A stretch of DNA of 36,874 bases from JBALVO01 sp036961445 (GCA_036961445.1 JBALVO010000026.1:1-36874), one strand, 5' to 3'. Numbered from the stretch's first letter, positions 1 to 8,525 are shown. Translations and numbers: made by a program. Notes: generated from the letters alone by a model not told the origin.

Positions 1-1449
1 TTGGGTCGGCTGGATGTGTTGCTGGACACATTGCTTGAACAAGGTATGGCGGTGCCAGCAGCTAACCTGTCGTCGTATGAGCTGGGTAAACTTTATACGC
101 GTGCCGAATTGCAGCACTCTTTCGCCACCCATTTTCCGGGCACAAAGTTTCGTGATAAAAGCGCCCTTTTGGACGCCATTGACGCACTGTCAGAACGGGA
201 ACAGGATTGGTCGGGGCTGGTTGATGGAGTGATAACAGAGCGGGTTGTCGCACCCTGGGGTGCTGAGCAGGTGCAGGTATTGCAGTTAATGTTCTTCGGC
301 AATCGTCACCAGAGCTTGACCGAGTTTGTGCTGAGTGACCTGGGCGTCGCCCGCTATTATCCCTATCGACTGGACCGCCAGTCTCGTCTATTTCGTCAGC
401 GCAAAGCATTGCAGGAATATCTGGAGTGCTCGACACTGCGCGACACCTGGTATGAACTGCGTGACCAGGGCGACTCACAGGGTATGCGGGCATTGGCCGC
501 CGATGTCCTGTGCAAAAATATCGTCTATCCATCCAGTGAGCAGCGTTGGTATCGCTTGTGCAATGCACTGGCCAGGGACATGGAGCGCATGGGTGAAATG
601 AATACCGCGCTGGCACTGTATAGCAAGAGTCAGCGCCACCCCGCCAGAGAGCGACGTGCCCGCGTGCTGGAAAAGACCGGGGACTGGTCTGGAGCAGTCG
701 CCGTGTGCGAGGAAATTCTGGCCAGTCCCTGGGGTGAGGAAGAAAAAGAGGCCGCGAGCCGAATACTTCCCAGGGTCAGGCGCAAACTGGGCGGTACGCA
801 ATCGCGGCAGCGGCGGGACGCGTTTCAGCACGCGTATCTGCAACTATTGCCGGGTACCGGCGCGGTAGAATTACAGGCGGCGGCACACCTTTCGCAACAC
901 TGGCAATCCGTGCATTACGTGGAAAATAAACTGATGAATACGCTGTTCGGCCTGGCCTTCTGGGAGCAGATATTCGCCGCAGTTCCCGGAGCGTTTCACA
1001 ACCCGTACCAGAGCGTACCTACCGACATGTATGAGCCTGCTTTCAGGACGCGGCGGCGCGACTCACTGGAGAGCCGGCTGGCGCAATTGCGGGACGCAGA
1101 CCTGTCGCAGTTCCTGAGCCGGGCTTACACACAGTACAACTCGTTGCAGTGCCGCTGGGTAGATTGGCGGCGTATCGATCTGGAACTGGTTCGTGCCGCT
1201 TTGCGTGTCATCCCTCGGGCACATATGCTGGCCATCTGGGAGCGTATGTTATTTGATCCAGGCGAGAATCGCCGGGGCTTTCCCGACCTTATCGCTATAG
1301 GTGAGGAAGTAGGGGATTACTATCTGATTGAAATCAAAGCGCCGGGAGATGCCTTACAGGATAGCCAAAAACGATGGCTGCGCTTTTTTCAACAGCAGGA
1401 CATCCCGGCACAAGTGGCCTGGGTGGAATGGGATGCAAGCGCGCTGTGA
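1..1449 (+). CDS. FAN1-family VRR-NUC structure-specific nuclease (5' partial)
   Basis: The C-terminus carries a VRR-NUC (PD-(D/E)XK superfamily) domain. The motif FPDL (Asp at about residue 429 of the visible part) is followed 15 residues later by IEIKAP (Glu 444, Lys 446), the D...ExK catalytic spacing of FAN1 nucleases. The rest looks helical, with a TPR-like middle (about residues 180-260), as in the FAN1 family. FAN1 enzymes cut 5' flaps and help repair interstrand crosslinks; that role here is inferred. The frame is open to base 1, 482 codons are visible and bacterial FAN1 proteins are near 550 residues, so roughly 70 N-terminal residues probably lie upstream; the TTG at base 1 is unlikely to be the real start. 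The stop TGA overlaps the GTG start proposed for the next gene, which suggests one transcript and translational coupling. Confidence 0.85.
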   Translation: MGRLDVLLDTLLEQGMAVPAANLSSYELGKLYTRAELQHSFATHFPGTKFRDKSALLDAIDALSEREQDWSGLVDGVITERVVAPWGAEQVQVLQLMFFGNRHQSLTEFVLSDLGVARYYPYRLDRQSRLFRQRKALQEYLECSTLRDTWYELRDQGDSQGMRALAADVLCKNIVYPSSEQRWYRLCNALARDMERMGEMNTALALYSKSQRHPARERRARVLEKTGDWSGAVAVCEEILASPWGEEEKEAASRILPRVRRKLGGTQSRQRRDAFQHAYLQLLPGTGAVELQAAAHLSQHWQSVHYVENKLMNTLFGLAFWEQIFAAVPGAFHNPYQSVPTDMYEPAFRTRRRDSLESRLAQLRDADLSQFLSRAYTQYNSLQCRWVDWRRIDLELVRAALRVIPRAHMLAIWERMLFDPGENRRGFPDLIAIGEEVGDYYLIEIKAPGDALQDSQKRWLRFFQQQDIPAQVAWVEWDASAL

Positions 1450-3743
1450 CAACCGAGCTTACTATTGCGATTACCGATCTGGCCAGGTTCTGCCACAGAA
1501 GCGGGGACATCGATCACCGCTTCACACCATCGCCCACGGGAGAGCAAGGGGTGGCGGGGCACCAGCGTCTTTACGCTCGCCGCCCACCGACCTACTGCAG
1601 TGAATACGCCGTGGCGTACTCTCACTGCGAACAAGACCTACGCCTGATATTACGCGGGCGTGCCGACGGCTACGATCAGCAGCAGGGCTTTGTTGAGGAG
1701 ATCAAAACTTGTCGCGTGGCACCTGAGTCAATCCCGCAGGCGGTGTCGCGACTACATATGGCGCAGGGGCGACTCTATGCAGCAATTATCGCAGCCCAGT
1801 GTGATGTGGAGGCGCTGGAAGTTCGCCTGACCTGGTTCAATATTGACACTGATCAACAGTACAGTTTGTCGGAGTCCTGCACGCGGGCCGAGCTGGCATT
1901 CTTCCTGGACTCCACTCTCGAGCAGTTCTCCAGTTGGTTGAGAATCCTGGCGCGACTAAAGGCAGAGCGTGACCTCAGTCTAACAGCGCTGGCTTTCCCC
2001 TACGGAGGTTTCAGGCAGGGGCAACGCGCGCTCGCGGAATTGACCTACAAGTGCATTGACCAGGGTGGGCAGCTTCTGTTGGAGGCGCCCACTGGTATCG
2101 GCAAGACCGCCGCGGTGTTATTTCCGGCGCTCAAGGCACTCGCTACCGGTAAGCACGAGCGGGTGGCTTTTGTCACTGCCAAAACCGTAGGTCGCCGTGC
2201 CGCCGAAGAAACGTTGCTACGGTTTGTCGACGCAGGCTATCGAGGTACGGCCCTGAGCCTTACGGCCAAGGACAAGATCTGTCTCTCGCCTGGCCGCGCC
2301 TGTCATGGCGATGATTGCCCTTATGCACGCAGCTATTACGACAAGCTGCCGGAAGCACTGCGCGCTGCGATACAGTCTCCGGCCCTGCGGCGTGAGGACA
2401 TCGAAGCATTGGCACAGCGCTTTGAGGTATGTCCCTACCAGTTAGCCCTGGATCTGTTGCCCTGGGTAGATATGGTCATCGCCGACCTGCATTATATCTA
2501 CAGCCTCGGTGCTACTTTGAGCAATGTTATACAAAGCGATGACAAGCGCTGGACAGTGTTGCTTGATGAGGCGCATAACCTGCCGGGCAGGGCGCGGGAT
2601 ATGTATAGTGCAAGGCTGGGCAAGGCGGATTTAATGGCTGCCAAGGCGGTCGCCACTGACGCTATAGCCAGGACACTGGGCCGGCTTAATCGACTGTTTT
2701 TGGCATTGCAAAAGGAGCAATGGCAGGAAGATGAGTTCGACAGCAGGGCGTTATTTCCAGATGATTTGCTGCGCATATTACAGGAATTTTGTGCAGCCAC
2801 CAGTGAACAACTGGCACAGGAACCGACCTTTCTGCAGCGCCTACCGGTGCTTAAGGAGTTCTTTTTTGGCGCGTTGCAATTCATGCGTGTGGCAGAGCAG
2901 TGGGGGGAAGATTACCGCATGGAACTGAGCCGTGGTGCTGGTAAACAAAGCTTTGGGGTCTTTCTCAATTGTCTGGACCCGGCCCGCTTGCTATCCCAGC
3001 GGCAGCAACATGCCCATTCGGTCACCGCTTTTTCGGCTACCCTGTCGCCCCTGCCCTGGACCAGTGCCGCGTTGGGACTGGCGCAGGATGCGGTGTGTAC
3101 GCGCGCCACGTCACCTTTCTCGCGAGATCAGTTACAGGTATTCCTGGCTACCGATATTGACACCCGGTACCGACAGCGGGACGCCAGTTTGCCGGATCTG
3201 GTAAAACTCTTGCTGCGCTGGCTACAAGGGGAGTCAGGTAACTGCATTGTCTATTTTCCTTCCTATCGTTATATGCAGGATTGCCTGGCACAGCTGCGTG
3301 GCCTGGAGCAAATCACCTCGTCACGCACGCTCTGGGAGCAACGGCCGGAGCAGGATGACAGCGCGCGCGAGCAACTGTTGCAATTTCTGGCCCAGCGTCG
3401 TGACGTAGTGGCTTTTTGTATTCTTGGTGGGGTGTTTGGCGAGGGTATAGATTTACCCGGAGAGCAGCTGCGCAGTGTGGTGGTGGTAGGCGTAGGCATG
3501 CCGCAGGTAAACCGTGATACGCGACAACTGCAATCCTGGTACCAGCAGCGTTACGGCTCTGGGTTTGAGTACACCTTCGTGTACCCGGGTATGCAGAAAG
3601 TTGACCAGGCCCTGGGTCGTGTAGTGCGCTGCCTTCAGGACAGGGGGCGGGCTTTGTTGATAGACCCACGGTACGCGGAGCGGCAATACGCCGAGCTGCT
3701 GCCTCCCTGGTGGGATTATGCACCCTGGCCGGAGTCGCGGTAA
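1446..3743 (+). CDS. XPD/DinG-like iron-sulfur DNA helicase with N-terminal PD-(D/E)XK motif
   Basis: Predicted 765-residue superfamily 2 helicase of the Rad3/DinG group. Walker A (APTGIGKT) lies near residues 213-222 and the DEAH box at 374-377. Four cysteines (279, 286, 291, 329) lie between them, the position of the 4Fe-4S cluster in XPD/DinG proteins. A motif VI-like QALGRVVR is near residue 720. The N-terminus has GRADG (Asp 74) followed by VEEIKT (Glu 84/85, Lys 87), a PD-(D/E)XK nuclease signature, so the protein may couple unwinding to cutting. The GTG at 1446 is chosen because it overlaps the upstream stop in a GTGA arrangement; ATG 1428 or 1374 would add 6 or 24 residues. Pairing with a FAN1-type nuclease suggests shared repair work. 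Its 3' end overlaps the convergent cfa gene by 28 bases. Confidence 0.85.
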   Translation: MTTELTIAITDLARFCHRSGDIDHRFTPSPTGEQGVAGHQRLYARRPPTYCSEYAVAYSHCEQDLRLILRGRADGYDQQQGFVEEIKTCRVAPESIPQAVSRLHMAQGRLYAAIIAAQCDVEALEVRLTWFNIDTDQQYSLSESCTRAELAFFLDSTLEQFSSWLRILARLKAERDLSLTALAFPYGGFRQGQRALAELTYKCIDQGGQLLLEAPTGIGKTAAVLFPALKALATGKHERVAFVTAKTVGRRAAEETLLRFVDAGYRGTALSLTAKDKICLSPGRACHGDDCPYARSYYDKLPEALRAAIQSPALRREDIEALAQRFEVCPYQLALDLLPWVDMVIADLHYIYSLGATLSNVIQSDDKRWTVLLDEAHNLPGRARDMYSARLGKADLMAAKAVATDAIARTLGRLNRLFLALQKEQWQEDEFDSRALFPDDLLRILQEFCAATSEQLAQEPTFLQRLPVLKEFFFGALQFMRVAEQWGEDYRMELSRGAGKQSFGVFLNCLDPARLLSQRQQHAHSVTAFSATLSPLPWTSAALGLAQDAVCTRATSPFSRDQLQVFLATDIDTRYRQRDASLPDLVKLLLRWLQGESGNCIVYFPSYRYMQDCLAQLRGLEQITSSRTLWEQRPEQDDSAREQLLQFLAQRRDVVAFCILGGVFGEGIDLPGEQLRSVVVVGVGMPQVNRDTRQLQSWYQQRYGSGFEYTFVYPGMQKVDQALGRVVRCLQDRGRALLIDPRYAERQYAELLPPWWDYAPWPESR

Positions 3744-4984
3744 CCGGGCTTGGCGAAGCTAAGTTGTACCGTGCCGATGATGCGCTCGCGAAAACCACCC
3801 TCACAATAGCTCAGGTAGAATTCCCACATACGTATGAAACTGTTATCAAACCCCATACGCTGCACCGCATCCAGCTCAGCCATAAATCGTTTTCTCCAGT
3901 GCGCCAGTGTCAGGGCGTAGTCCTGGGTGATATCGCGCAAATGCACCAACTGCATGTCTGTATCCTCAGCCAGATGCTCGGCGATGACGGCCACGGATGG
4001 CAGACAGCCCCCAGGGAATATATAGCGTTTGATAAAATCCACTGAGTCTCGCGCCGCTGCATAGCGCTGGTCGGCCATGGTTATAGCCTGGATGACCATC
4101 TTGCCATGGGGTTTGAGTAGTGCGCTGCAGCACTGAAAGTAACTGCTGTAAAAGTCGTGACCCACTGCCTCGATCATTTCTATCGACACCAGCTTGTCAT
4201 AGCGACCTGTGAGTTTGCGATAATCCTGACACAAAACCGTCACTTGATCCTGCAGTCCCTCTTCGAGCACGCGGGCACAGGCGTAGTCAAACTGCTCCTG
4301 TGAGATCGTGGTGGTGGTGACCTGGCAGCCGTAATGTCGGGCCGCGTGAATGGCCATGCCGCCCCAGCCGGTGCCAATTTCCAGCAGATGGTCCTCGGGT
4401 TTAAGCTCAAGTTGACGACAAATTTCTTCCAGCTTCTCCCGGGAAGCTGTCTCCAGTGAGGTGTATTCATCCGTGAATACAGCGGAGGAATACATCATGG
4501 TTGGATCCAGGAACAAGTGGAAAAATTCATTCCCCAGGTCGTAGTGAGCAGCGATATTTTTTCGCGAACCATCGGCGGTATTGCGATTCATGGTGTGAGC
4601 TATTTTTAGTCCCAGCTTCACCAACCAGGACTGTCCGGACTCAAGGGTGTCCAGGCTGTCCATGTTGGCACTAAACAAGCGGGTGAGCGCAGTCAGGTCA
4701 GGCGACGTCCAGTCACCGCGCATATAGGCCTCCCCTGCGCCAATACTACCCCCGGTTAGCATCTGCCGGTAGGTGTGCGAATTGTGTATCTGTACCTCAG
4801 CATGAGGCTGTGCCGGATTGCCCGCTGTGCCGAAGTGAAAAGTATCATTGCCATCGTGGATGGCAATGCTACCCACTTCGATTTTTTCCAGGGCACGGAA
4901 AAACAATCGACGCGCGAGACCCTGGCTGAACCCAAGAATACTTGCCCGGGGCAGACGGACACGTCCGACACTCATATTACTCAT
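3716..4984 (-). CDS. cfa: Cyclopropane-fatty-acyl-phospholipid synthase family methyltransferase
   Basis: 422-residue SAM-dependent methyltransferase of the CFA synthase family (E. coli Cfa is 382). The SAM-binding glycine motif LEIGTGWGG, the following TTTTISQEQ segment and the conserved YSSAVF and VSIEMIEAVG segments are all visible. Family members methylate the double bond of unsaturated acyl chains in membrane phospholipids, giving cyclopropane or methyl-branched chains. The N-terminal ~90 residues match the extra lipid-binding domain of the family. The start at 4984 (MSNMSVG) overlaps the end of the DUF1365 gene by 8 bases; a second ATG at 4975 is also possible. It is the last gene of a three-gene operon divergent from an ECF sigma/ChrR pair, an arrangement typical of photo-oxidative stress regulons. 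The exact product (cyclopropane, methylated or furan-precursor chains) cannot be told from sequence. Confidence 0.9.
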   Translation of the reverse strand: MSNMSVGRVRLPRASILGFSQGLARRLFFRALEKIEVGSIAIHDGNDTFHFGTAGNPAQPHAEVQIHNSHTYRQMLTGGSIGAGEAYMRGDWTSPDLTALTRLFSANMDSLDTLESGQSWLVKLGLKIAHTMNRNTADGSRKNIAAHYDLGNEFFHLFLDPTMMYSSAVFTDEYTSLETASREKLEEICRQLELKPEDHLLEIGTGWGGMAIHAARHYGCQVTTTTISQEQFDYACARVLEEGLQDQVTVLCQDYRKLTGRYDKLVSIEMIEAVGHDFYSSYFQCCSALLKPHGKMVIQAITMADQRYAAARDSVDFIKRYIFPGGCLPSVAVIAEHLAEDTDMQLVHLRDITQDYALTLAHWRKRFMAELDAVQRMGFDNSFIRMWEFYLSYCEGGFRERIIGTVQLSFAKPGYRDSGQGA

Positions 4985-5741
4985 TTAACGCTCCAGAAGA
5001 TTTTGCTTTAGGGTGGGGATAAAAGGGCACGCCCTTCAGGTAGAGGCGCAGTGCTTGCCAGTAGATGGCCAAGCCTACCTTGGCCGTCAGCCAGGGGTAA
5101 CGCCATAACATGATATTCAGATTGGATGCGGTCATAGGCTTGGCGGACAGCACCAGGCTAGCGTCAAACACTGGTTGTCCGTCCTGTGAATTTGCCAGGT
5201 GCAGCACCAGGCGTTTGTCGGGAGTGCTGCTACGCCAGTGGTAACGCATATCCATGGGGTTAAAGGGGGACACGTGAAAGCCTTTGTCGAACTCAGTCTG
5301 CAGCCACTTCCCCTGCACCGGTCCCTGCAGTACGTAACTGTGGCGCTCGTCCCAGGGCGTGTTGTTAACCTCTGCGACCAGGTATTCCAGCCGAGTCTCA
5401 TCCTTGTTGAAGCAGTAATAACAGGTTACGGGATTCATGCTGTAGCCAAAGTAGCGCAGATTGGCCAGCAGGTAGATGGGGCCCGTGTGTTCGACGCCAG
5501 TTTCCTCGCGGACACGCCGCCTGACTTCCTGTTGTAGGGGCTTTGCGGGATCTCCCAGAAAGTCGCTACGCCGGAATTGGGCAGGCGCCCATCCCCTGGC
5601 CGACCACATCCAGTTGCGATCAAATAGTGCGGGCAATTCGTCCAGACAGATGTAGGGCATAAATACCCGATAGCTGAATTCGTGAGCTTTCGGCTGCCTG
5701 CGCCGATGTCGCACTCGACCTTCGTACAGGCAGGATTTCAC
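4977..5741 (-). CDS. DUF1365 family protein
   Basis: 254-residue protein of the DUF1365 family. It opens with LYEGRVRHRR and has the family's conserved stretches, including FGYSMNPVTCYYC (about residues 116-128), AEVNNTPWDER and KGFHVSPFNPMDMRY. No signal peptide or clear membrane segment is seen. The biochemical function is unknown; the family is nearly always found between an FAD-dependent amine-oxidase-like gene and a CFA-synthase-like gene, so a step in the same lipid modification is likely by association. The start is a GTG that overlaps the TGA of the upstream flavoprotein gene by 4 bases, and the stop overlaps cfa, so all three genes should be co-translated. Confidence 0.88.
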   Translation of the reverse strand: MKSCLYEGRVRHRRRQPKAHEFSYRVFMPYICLDELPALFDRNWMWSARGWAPAQFRRSDFLGDPAKPLQQEVRRRVREETGVEHTGPIYLLANLRYFGYSMNPVTCYYCFNKDETRLEYLVAEVNNTPWDERHSYVLQGPVQGKWLQTEFDKGFHVSPFNPMDMRYHWRSSTPDKRLVLHLANSQDGQPVFDASLVLSAKPMTASNLNIMLWRYPWLTAKVGLAIYWQALRLYLKGVPFYPHPKAKSSGALNE

Positions 5742-6997
5742 GCGGCGGCCCGGGCACTGTGCTGTATGGCCTGAGCGACTCGCTGAGCACTGACTACGCC
5801 ATCTTCATGGAAACCATTATGCCAATAAGCCCCACAATACCAGGTGTTTAGTGACCCATTGATTTCACTCCAGCGCTTTTGTGCCGCGATGCCTTGCAGG
5901 GAAAATACTGGATGGTCGTAGCTGAAGCGGCCGATAATTTTATGTGGGTTGATGGCGGCGGTGTTGTTTAGAGTCACGCAGAAAGTCTCAGGCGCTTCTA
6001 TGCCCTGCAGGATGTTCATGTTATAGGTTACCACAGCTCGGCGCTGGTCGTTGCCCAGGCTGTAGTTCCAGCTTGACCAGGTTTTGCGGTTGCGCGGTAG
6101 CAGGCGGATATCGGTATGTAGTACCACATCATTGCTCTGGTACGGTAGTGCCCCCAATATGTTGCGTTCCTCCGGACTGGGTTGGTTCAGCAGAGCCAAT
6201 GCCTGATCCGAGTGCGTTGCCATTACCACCTGGTCGAAGCGCAGTTTGTTGCCGTCTGCCAGCTCCAGCGTCACACCGCCGCCCTGGCGAATCACGGTTT
6301 TCACCGGGCAATTGGTGTGTATGCGCTGTTCGAAGCGCTGGCATAGGGGGCGCAGGTACTCGCGAGAGCCACCCTCGATCACCCGCCATTGGGGTCGATC
6401 GGCTACCGAGAGCAGTCCATGATTGCGAAAAAAACGTAGGAAAAAGCTTAACGGGAATTCAAGTATGGTCGCATAATCGGCCGACCAGATAGCGGAACCC
6501 ATGGCCGCCAGATACTGCCGCTTGAAGCCCTCACTATAACCATTGTGCTGTAAATACTGGCCCAGGGTTTGTGCGTCACTGATTCGACCGGCGTCCAGAT
6601 CAGCTACGGATTCTTTGTTGAAGCGCAGAATATCCCGGATCATTTTCAGAAACTTCCAGGACAGCAGGTTACTGCGTTGGGCAAACAGGGTATTGAGGTT
6701 GGTGCCGGAATATTCCATGCCGGTGTTCTCATCCATTACGCTAAAGCCCATGTCGGTTGGCTTGCTGGGGACCCCCAGTTCGTCCATCAAGGCAATAAAA
6801 TTGGGGTAGGTCCAATCGTTGAATACGATAAACCCTGTGTCGATCGCATAGCGCCTGGTGCCAAGCTGTACGTCCACTGTGGCAGTGTGGCCACCTATCT
6901 GTTTGCCAGCTTCAAACACGGATACCTCATGTGAGGTGCTTAAATAGTGGGCGCAGCTCAGTCCTGAAATGCCGGAACCGATAACAGCTATTTTCAC
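5738..6997 (-). CDS. NAD(P)/FAD-dependent amine-oxidase-family protein
   Basis: About 419 residues, starting VKIAVIGSGISGLSCA, a Rossmann FAD-binding motif (GxGxxG) at the extreme N-terminus. It also has the flavoprotein stretches GGHTATV (about 40-46) and DTGFIVFN, and a C-terminal GAYWHNGFHEDGV motif that would contact FAD. Homologues in ChrR-linked operons are annotated as NAD(P)-binding or amine oxidases, but their substrate is probably a membrane lipid or fatty acyl chain rather than an amine (inference). The frame is open 168 bases further upstream to 7165; GTG 6997 is chosen because the FAD motif would otherwise be displaced and because AGGAG lies 7 bases before it. This is the first gene of the operon with DUF1365 and cfa, and a TGATCC-type promoter lies just upstream. 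Confidence 0.88.
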   Translation of the reverse strand: MKIAVIGSGISGLSCAHYLSTSHEVSVFEAGKQIGGHTATVDVQLGTRRYAIDTGFIVFNDWTYPNFIALMDELGVPSKPTDMGFSVMDENTGMEYSGTNLNTLFAQRSNLLSWKFLKMIRDILRFNKESVADLDAGRISDAQTLGQYLQHNGYSEGFKRQYLAAMGSAIWSADYATILEFPLSFFLRFFRNHGLLSVADRPQWRVIEGGSREYLRPLCQRFEQRIHTNCPVKTVIRQGGGVTLELADGNKLRFDQVVMATHSDQALALLNQPSPEERNILGALPYQSNDVVLHTDIRLLPRNRKTWSSWNYSLGNDQRRAVVTYNMNILQGIEAPETFCVTLNNTAAINPHKIIGRFSYDHPVFSLQGIAAQKRWSEINGSLNTWYCGAYWHNGFHEDGVVSAQRVAQAIQHSARAAA

Positions 6998-7004
6998 AAG
7001 CGTA

Positions 7005-7009
7005 CTCCT
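7005..7009 (-). promoter_or_regulatory. Ribosome binding site setting the flavoprotein start
   Basis: Read on the minus strand the bases are AGGAG, with 7 bases between them and the GTG at 6997. This supports the short form of the flavoprotein gene over the longer open frame, because the ECF-type promoter elements would lie inside the longer version. Confidence 0.65.
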
Positions 7010-7055
7010 AGGGGTAACCGGCAGCGCCAGTATTGATGATGCTTTTGCAATGCCC

Positions 7056-7085
7056 AGATTACGTCCACCGGCGGCAATCGGATCA
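7056..7085 (-). promoter_or_regulatory. Predicted ECF (ChrR-linked sigma) promoter for the flavoprotein-DUF1365-cfa operon
   Basis: On the minus strand TGATCC (7085-7080) is followed by exactly 18 bases and then TAATCT (7061-7056), preceded by CG. The plus-strand promoter of the sigma gene has the same -35 and the same spacing. TGATCC is the -35 element described for the Rhodobacter sphaeroides RpoE that works with ChrR. Transcription would begin near 7049, about 50 bases before the GTG start. Confidence 0.65.
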
Positions 7086-7106
7086 ATTGCCTGAGCGCAA
7101 ATAGAG

Positions 7107-7136
7107 TGATCCGGCACAGTACAACAGGCGTATACT
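7107..7136 (+). promoter_or_regulatory. Predicted autoregulated ECF promoter for sigma-chrR
   Basis: TGATCC (7107-7112), an 18-base spacer ending in CG, then TATACT (7131-7136). It lies 34 bases before the GTG start of the sigma gene, so the leader would be roughly 28 bases. It mirrors the promoter found on the opposite strand about 20 bases away, which fits a sigma factor that drives its own operon and the divergent lipid operon. Confidence 0.65.
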
Positions 7137-7170
7137 TCCTTCAAACGAAGCGGCAAAGAGAACAAAAACG

Positions 7171-7770
7171 GTGGTAGAGCCAGTGAACGGTAGCGTAGGT
7201 ACTGAGCAGTTCCCGACAGGGCGTCGTACCGATGAGTGGAGTGAATGTCTTGTCCTGATAGCCAGGAATGAGGACAGAGCGGCGTTCAGCCGTTTGTTTC
7301 GCCATTTTGCTCCGCTGTTAAAAGCCTTTGCTCTGGCAGGGTCGAGTCTTTCAGCCACCCTGGCAGACGAGCTGGTGCAGGAGGTAATGCTGAAAGTTTG
7401 GCAAAAAGCAGGTGCCTTCAATCCAGAGAAGGCCGCTGCCAGTACCTGGGTGTACACCATTGCCAGAAACTGTCGCACGGATATGTTCCGCCGCCTGCAG
7501 AAATTTAATACGCCACTGGCAGCAGAGGATGTCTGCCCGGATTACGAGAGCGAAGAGCCCTTCGCGCTGTTGCAAAGCAAGCGCAGCCGGGACCGGATCC
7601 AGGGTTTAATGCAGGGGTTACCCCAGGACCAGGTGCAGATTCTCGCCAAGGTTTATATGGAAGGCAAGTCTCACGCCGAGGCCGCTGGGGAGTTGGACCT
7701 GCCCCTGGGTACGGTTAAATCGCGTGTGCGCCTGGCAATACAAAAACTTCAACTTCAGATAGAACGATAG
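7171..7770 (+). CDS. ECF RNA polymerase sigma factor (ChrR-associated group)
   Basis: 199-residue group IV sigma factor. Region 2 runs over about residues 30-110 (AFSRLFRHFAPLLKAF through DELVQEVMLKVWQKA and TWVYTIARNCRTD), and region 4 over about 145-195 with the helix-turn-helix stretch SHAEAAGELDLPLGTVKSR. The immediate downstream neighbour is a ChrR-type anti-sigma gene 6 bases away, which identifies the ECF11/RpoE-ChrR type known to respond to singlet oxygen and organic peroxides. Its likely targets are its own operon and the divergent lipid genes. The start is GTG 7171 with only a weak upstream AAGAG; GTG 7183 is an alternative. The first ~20 residues before region 2 are not conserved-looking. 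Confidence 0.92.
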   Translation: MVEPVNGSVGTEQFPTGRRTDEWSECLVLIARNEDRAAFSRLFRHFAPLLKAFALAGSSLSATLADELVQEVMLKVWQKAGAFNPEKAAASTWVYTIARNCRTDMFRRLQKFNTPLAAEDVCPDYESEEPFALLQSKRSRDRIQGLMQGLPQDQVQILAKVYMEGKSHAEAAGELDLPLGTVKSRVRLAIQKLQLQIER

Positions 7771-7776
7771 ACGACT

Positions 7777-8433
7777 ATGAGTAAATTTCATCCAGAATTA
7801 GACCTTTTGACGGAATATGCAGCGGGTAATCTGCCCCTGGCTCAGGCCGCCTGCGTGTCAGCCCACATGAATTATTGTGAACAGTGTCAGCGCAGTGCCA
7901 GTCAACTGCAGGATCTTGGCGCCGTCATGTTTGAATCACAGCAGCGTGTGCCGGTCAGTGACGTGCAATTAGAGGCGGTACTTGGCCGGCTGGACGATGT
8001 GCCGCCGCTTAGTTATGCCAAGCCTGAGACCGGAGCGGTGGGGCGCACACCTGCCATACTGCAGCGCTTGATGAGTGGTGACTTTAGTGACCTTATTTGG
8101 AAAAAAATCACCAGCTCATTGAGTATCAGCTATCTCAAGACGGGTGACCCCAATTATGAGTTCGCTCTTTACCATATTAAGGCTGGCGGCAAAATTCCGG
8201 AACATACCCATCGCGGTACAGAGATGACACTGGTGCTGGAAGGCGGTTTTTCTGATGCCGATGGTAGTTATGACCAGGGTGATTTTATCTTCCGCCAGGC
8301 TACCGACGTTCACGCCCCCACTGCCTTGCAGACAGAGGACTGTATTTGCCTGGCAGTGATCGACGCGCCGTTGAAATTCACTAACTGGAAATACCGCTGG
8401 ATGAATCCGTTCCTGCAGCTACAGGCGGGTTAA
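7777..8433 (+). CDS. chrR: ChrR-type zinc-binding anti-sigma factor with cupin domain
   Basis: 218 residues in two domains. The N-terminal anti-sigma domain has His 5, His 30, Cys 34 and Cys 37, the same set and spacing as the zinc ligands of Rhodobacter sphaeroides ChrR (His 6, His 31, Cys 35, Cys 38). The C-terminal cupin domain (about 105-205) keeps the second metal site: His 143 and His 145 in PEHTHRGTE, Glu 149, and His 179 in DVHAP. In ChrR the first domain holds the sigma factor inactive and the cupin domain is needed for release by singlet oxygen. All ligands are present, so the protein should be functional. It is co-transcribed with the sigma gene. Confidence 0.93.
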   Translation: MSKFHPELDLLTEYAAGNLPLAQAACVSAHMNYCEQCQRSASQLQDLGAVMFESQQRVPVSDVQLEAVLGRLDDVPPLSYAKPETGAVGRTPAILQRLMSGDFSDLIWKKITSSLSISYLKTGDPNYEFALYHIKAGGKIPEHTHRGTEMTLVLEGGFSDADGSYDQGDFIFRQATDVHAPTALQTEDCICLAVIDAPLKFTNWKYRWMNPFLQLQAG

Positions 8434-8525
8434 TCTGCGCGACTATTCGTTGCAATGGCCCAGCAGGGTCTTGCAACCTATAAAAATTCAGCTATTTCAA
8501 CGTGTTAGCCTGCAACTTCCCTAAA

